DNA of 64,000 nucleotides from Isoetes taiwanensis (Eukaryota > Streptophyta > Lycopodiopsida > Isoetales > Isoetaceae): contig JAJEKV010000062.1 of assembly GCA_021234155.1 (NCBI GenBank), forward strand, positions 3,569,305 to 3,633,304, written 5' to 3'. A model generated the notes under the pieces. That model searched no databases and was not told the origin of the DNA. It was given only the letters and a program-made list of their open reading frames with translations. Positions 61,273 through 64,000 of the stretch are shown piece after piece; position 1 is the stretch's first letter, and each line of letters opens with the position of its first letter. The position numbers were made by a program, and so were the translations under genes.

Positions 61273-64000
61273 GGAGGAAGATAGGAAGATCAAACCGGGA
61301 AATAGGCGCTTGAAATCTCAGAGGAAGGGATGAAGCCGGAATGAAGAATCTGGAGACAAGTTCTTCTCTTATAGGAGCGTCCAAGCGTCCAATCAAAGGG
61401 CTTCATGAATGCCAATTATGACCATAATGTTGCATGCAAAATTGGGGCTCGAAACCCGAGCCCCCCTAGCCATGCAATAATAAGATTCTCATAGATTTAA
61501 TTTTTTGTTTCATAGATCTAAATATCCCGAGGCATATTCTTGCCCATATTCTAATATGCCATAATTCTAATATAGCCATATATGCCCATAATACATATAC
61601 CTCAATACGTATAGGTATACCATATGTTGGGTGTATTATGCCCAATATACCCCAAATATAACATTGAGGTATACCATACGTATTCTTTAACGTATACCCT
61701 GGGTATATCCTACCCATTAACACTAGAGTTGTCCCGGGGACCATTCCTGATCCATGGACCAGAACTGATCCAGTTGACCCACTGCCACTTAAACCATTAT
61801 ATATGAGAATAGAAGTTTCAATTTGACAATATATCACTGCCATATCAATCTTTACTTGGTTCTTAATGATCTTGGAGAATCTCACGACTAATGAACTCAC
61901 CTATATGTTGTGGTGATTGTCCAAATTTTAGAGAATTTGGCAGTTTCGCATCCGGTTTAACGCATTCTTGAGTTTTCCTACCATAAGCAGACCTAAACCT
62001 TGTTAACATTGGAAGTGCTTGCCTATATATGATAGAACACATTGATTTGTATGTTTTTAGCTTTGGTTGCTATCATCTAACATCCGTGGAAGTCGCCAAA
62101 GCCCATTTTATTAAAAAATGCTGCTTACGTTTTAGGAATTATTTCTCTCTTATTATTACGAGTTTTGACTTAATTCTTGTGGCTATGAGTTGCTAACTAT
62201 ATGAAGTACAATGTCATGTTTTTTTGGAGTGTTCATAAGTTATATCAACTTCCAAATTTAAAAGAAAATTTCTTATGCAGAATTTTGGACAAAATTATAT
62301 GTTAAAATCCTCCAAAATCACCATCTATAAGTATTACGAGGGTAATGAATGATGCATTCTACTTATATCTACATAGAAAATTACTCTATCAACTTGCATA
62401 TAGTGTAATTAGGGTTTGACCATGCAATTAACTAGATTTAAAGATGATGTACAGCCACAGGATTAACACATTAGAGGTTAAAAAGTTGAGTTAATTCCAA
62501 AATTATAGGCTGAAGATTGAGCATTTACATAGCTAATGATATTTATTGATGAATGAAAGTGAAGATCTTGAAGTTTAACTATGAGAATCAATAGATAGAT
62601 CACATGACATTTGATGCGTCTTGCTCAGCTTTGTAGAAAACACGCTACATTTCTCCAAATAAGCCTTCCAAATGATTGAATAATATGACAAGGGACATAT
62701 ATATAGGTCCACTATGTAGGTTATGTGGCCTTCTTGCAAAAAAATAAGGAGAAACATAGTTATTTCTTACTAGAATAAAACTGGTATATCTATTGCTGCT
62801 ACAAAGCATTGAAGTTTTACTAAGATAATGTTACATGTAGGTCATCTTTCATATACACTATATTTTTCACGAATGCGGGCCTTCCTTTGTAATATAACTC
62901 TGAATTTTCACGTTGAAATAACATATTATTTGGAAGATGCGAATATAATTAAGCATGGACCATTTATGGTCCATAACTATGCCAATTGTATAAAGCATAT
63001 ATCTCTCTCTAGCCTTATCCATTTTGTCCCTATAATGATACCATAGTTTCTTACATTTAATAATATAATTTTTGAAAGGTTTGAGTGGAAGTCCATATAG
63101 ATTCAATTGGTGAATAAGTACCCCATAAATTCACAGTTGTTTGTGCTTAAACATTGCCCTCAAATTATGCAAGCTCGTCTAACTAATCAATTTTATCCTA
63201 TAGAGAACCGTACGCATAATCTCTATTCCAAAGTTGGGATCAAAATTGATTAAGATGTTGTCTCTATTAATTTTTAAACTTCCAGTCCTGTGGACCAATA
63301 ATGGTCTGTAGTGGAATTGCACATGGCAGTCTAACTTGACTTTTTATGGTCATAAACTTTCATATTTTTCTTTAAACTTTTTTGCATTGATTTTATAACA
63401 TGGGACATTTTGAAAGTGTGACTTTTCAAAGTCACATCTCGAGGCATAAATCTAGAATAAACATAGAAGACATATTTGAAGCTAATGCTGTGAAGATAAA
63501 TCCAAATCTCAAGGTTATGCTCAACAAATATTTTCATTACTCAAGGTAATCAGAAGCTATTCATATCCCAAAATTCAACTTGAGATCGATTAACATAAGG
63601 AAGTTATTTATTTAAATGGACCTATGAACCAGTAATGGGCTCAGGTACAGAAACCTTTCTTGATTTCTTGTGACTATGTCTTTTGCGTTTTTAATGAGTT
63701 TGTTTTTCCATTGGTTTCATACCATTTTGAACTTTCATATTATGATTTTTTGGAGGACATCATAGAGTAATTTTTGCTCTATATGCGAAAATATTAATCA
63801 TTATTACAGCTTCCCTCAAATTGAAATAAAAAATGATAACTCAAATATCAAATCCAAGGCCAGCCAATATTTTTATGGGATGGAGGAACTTGTCAACTGC
63901 TTATATATCAAATATTAGCTCAAAATGCATTTCCTTGTAAAAGTTGTTGTATTTAAACTACAACTGCCTTCTGGGAACCATAATTGGTTCAAGAGCGTAA
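61273..64000. other. AT-rich intergenic DNA
   Basis: No gene recognised. 61,500-61,720 is rich in GTATACC/GGTATA and GCCCATAT words arranged partly as palindromes. The remainder has only short, low-quality frames. Confidence 0.4.

Overview
The window looks like repeat-rich nuclear DNA of a land plant. A non-seed plant, perhaps a fern, is my best guess, but nothing in the sequence proves it. The pointers are an A-type (CYP71-clan) cytochrome P450 with a short intron, telomere-like TTAGGG/TTTAGGG runs, tRNA-like SINE heads, Helitron ends of the plant type (hairpin then CTAG), and a large load of decayed LINEs. I see no intact conserved housekeeping gene.

Layout. 1-19,480: LINE 3' fragments, several LINE tails followed by different microsatellites, SINE-like units, two long foldback hairpins, one P450 gene on the minus strand (4,065-5,554) broken by a deletion that removes the PERF region, and a relic of a second P450 N-terminus (about 14,185-14,278). 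19,480-45,258: three direct tandem copies of an approximately 8.6 kb unit. Each unit is a LINE-like element (coiled-coil ORF1, endonuclease, reverse transcriptase, conserved 3' tail) followed by about 3.9 kb of AT-rich non-coding DNA carrying Helitron-type ends. 45,259-47,150: spacer with a 240-bp tandem duplication. 47,151-59,780: a multi-exon RNase H-fold (DDE-like) transposase gene, split in the middle of an exon by an 8,136-bp Helitron (49,159-57,294). The gene reads in frame again across the Helitron ends. The Helitron holds a 2.2-kb inverted repeat, and one arm carries a 454-bp TIR element whose empty site is preserved in the other arm. 59,781-64,000: mostly AT-rich DNA, with one small minus-strand ORF (60,952-61,272) whose first ten residues resemble the histone H3 tail.

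A second layer affects interpretation. In the LINE array and in one arm of the inverted repeat, CAG and CTG trinucleotides are selectively changed (CAG to CGA/CGG, CTG to TCG/CCG, plus small indels) relative to sister copies. By hand I count 47 CAG/CTG in 52,981-54,060 but 13 in the partner stretch 55,381-56,400. The context matches plant CHG methylation, so a long-read base-calling or polishing artefact is the most likely cause. Many frameshifts in the array may therefore not be biological.

How the parts work together: this is a nested transposon landscape. A transposase gene was hit by a Helitron, the Helitron carries an inverted copy of its own 5' region, and that copy was hit by a TIR element. 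The P450 is the only clear host metabolic gene and looks recently disabled.
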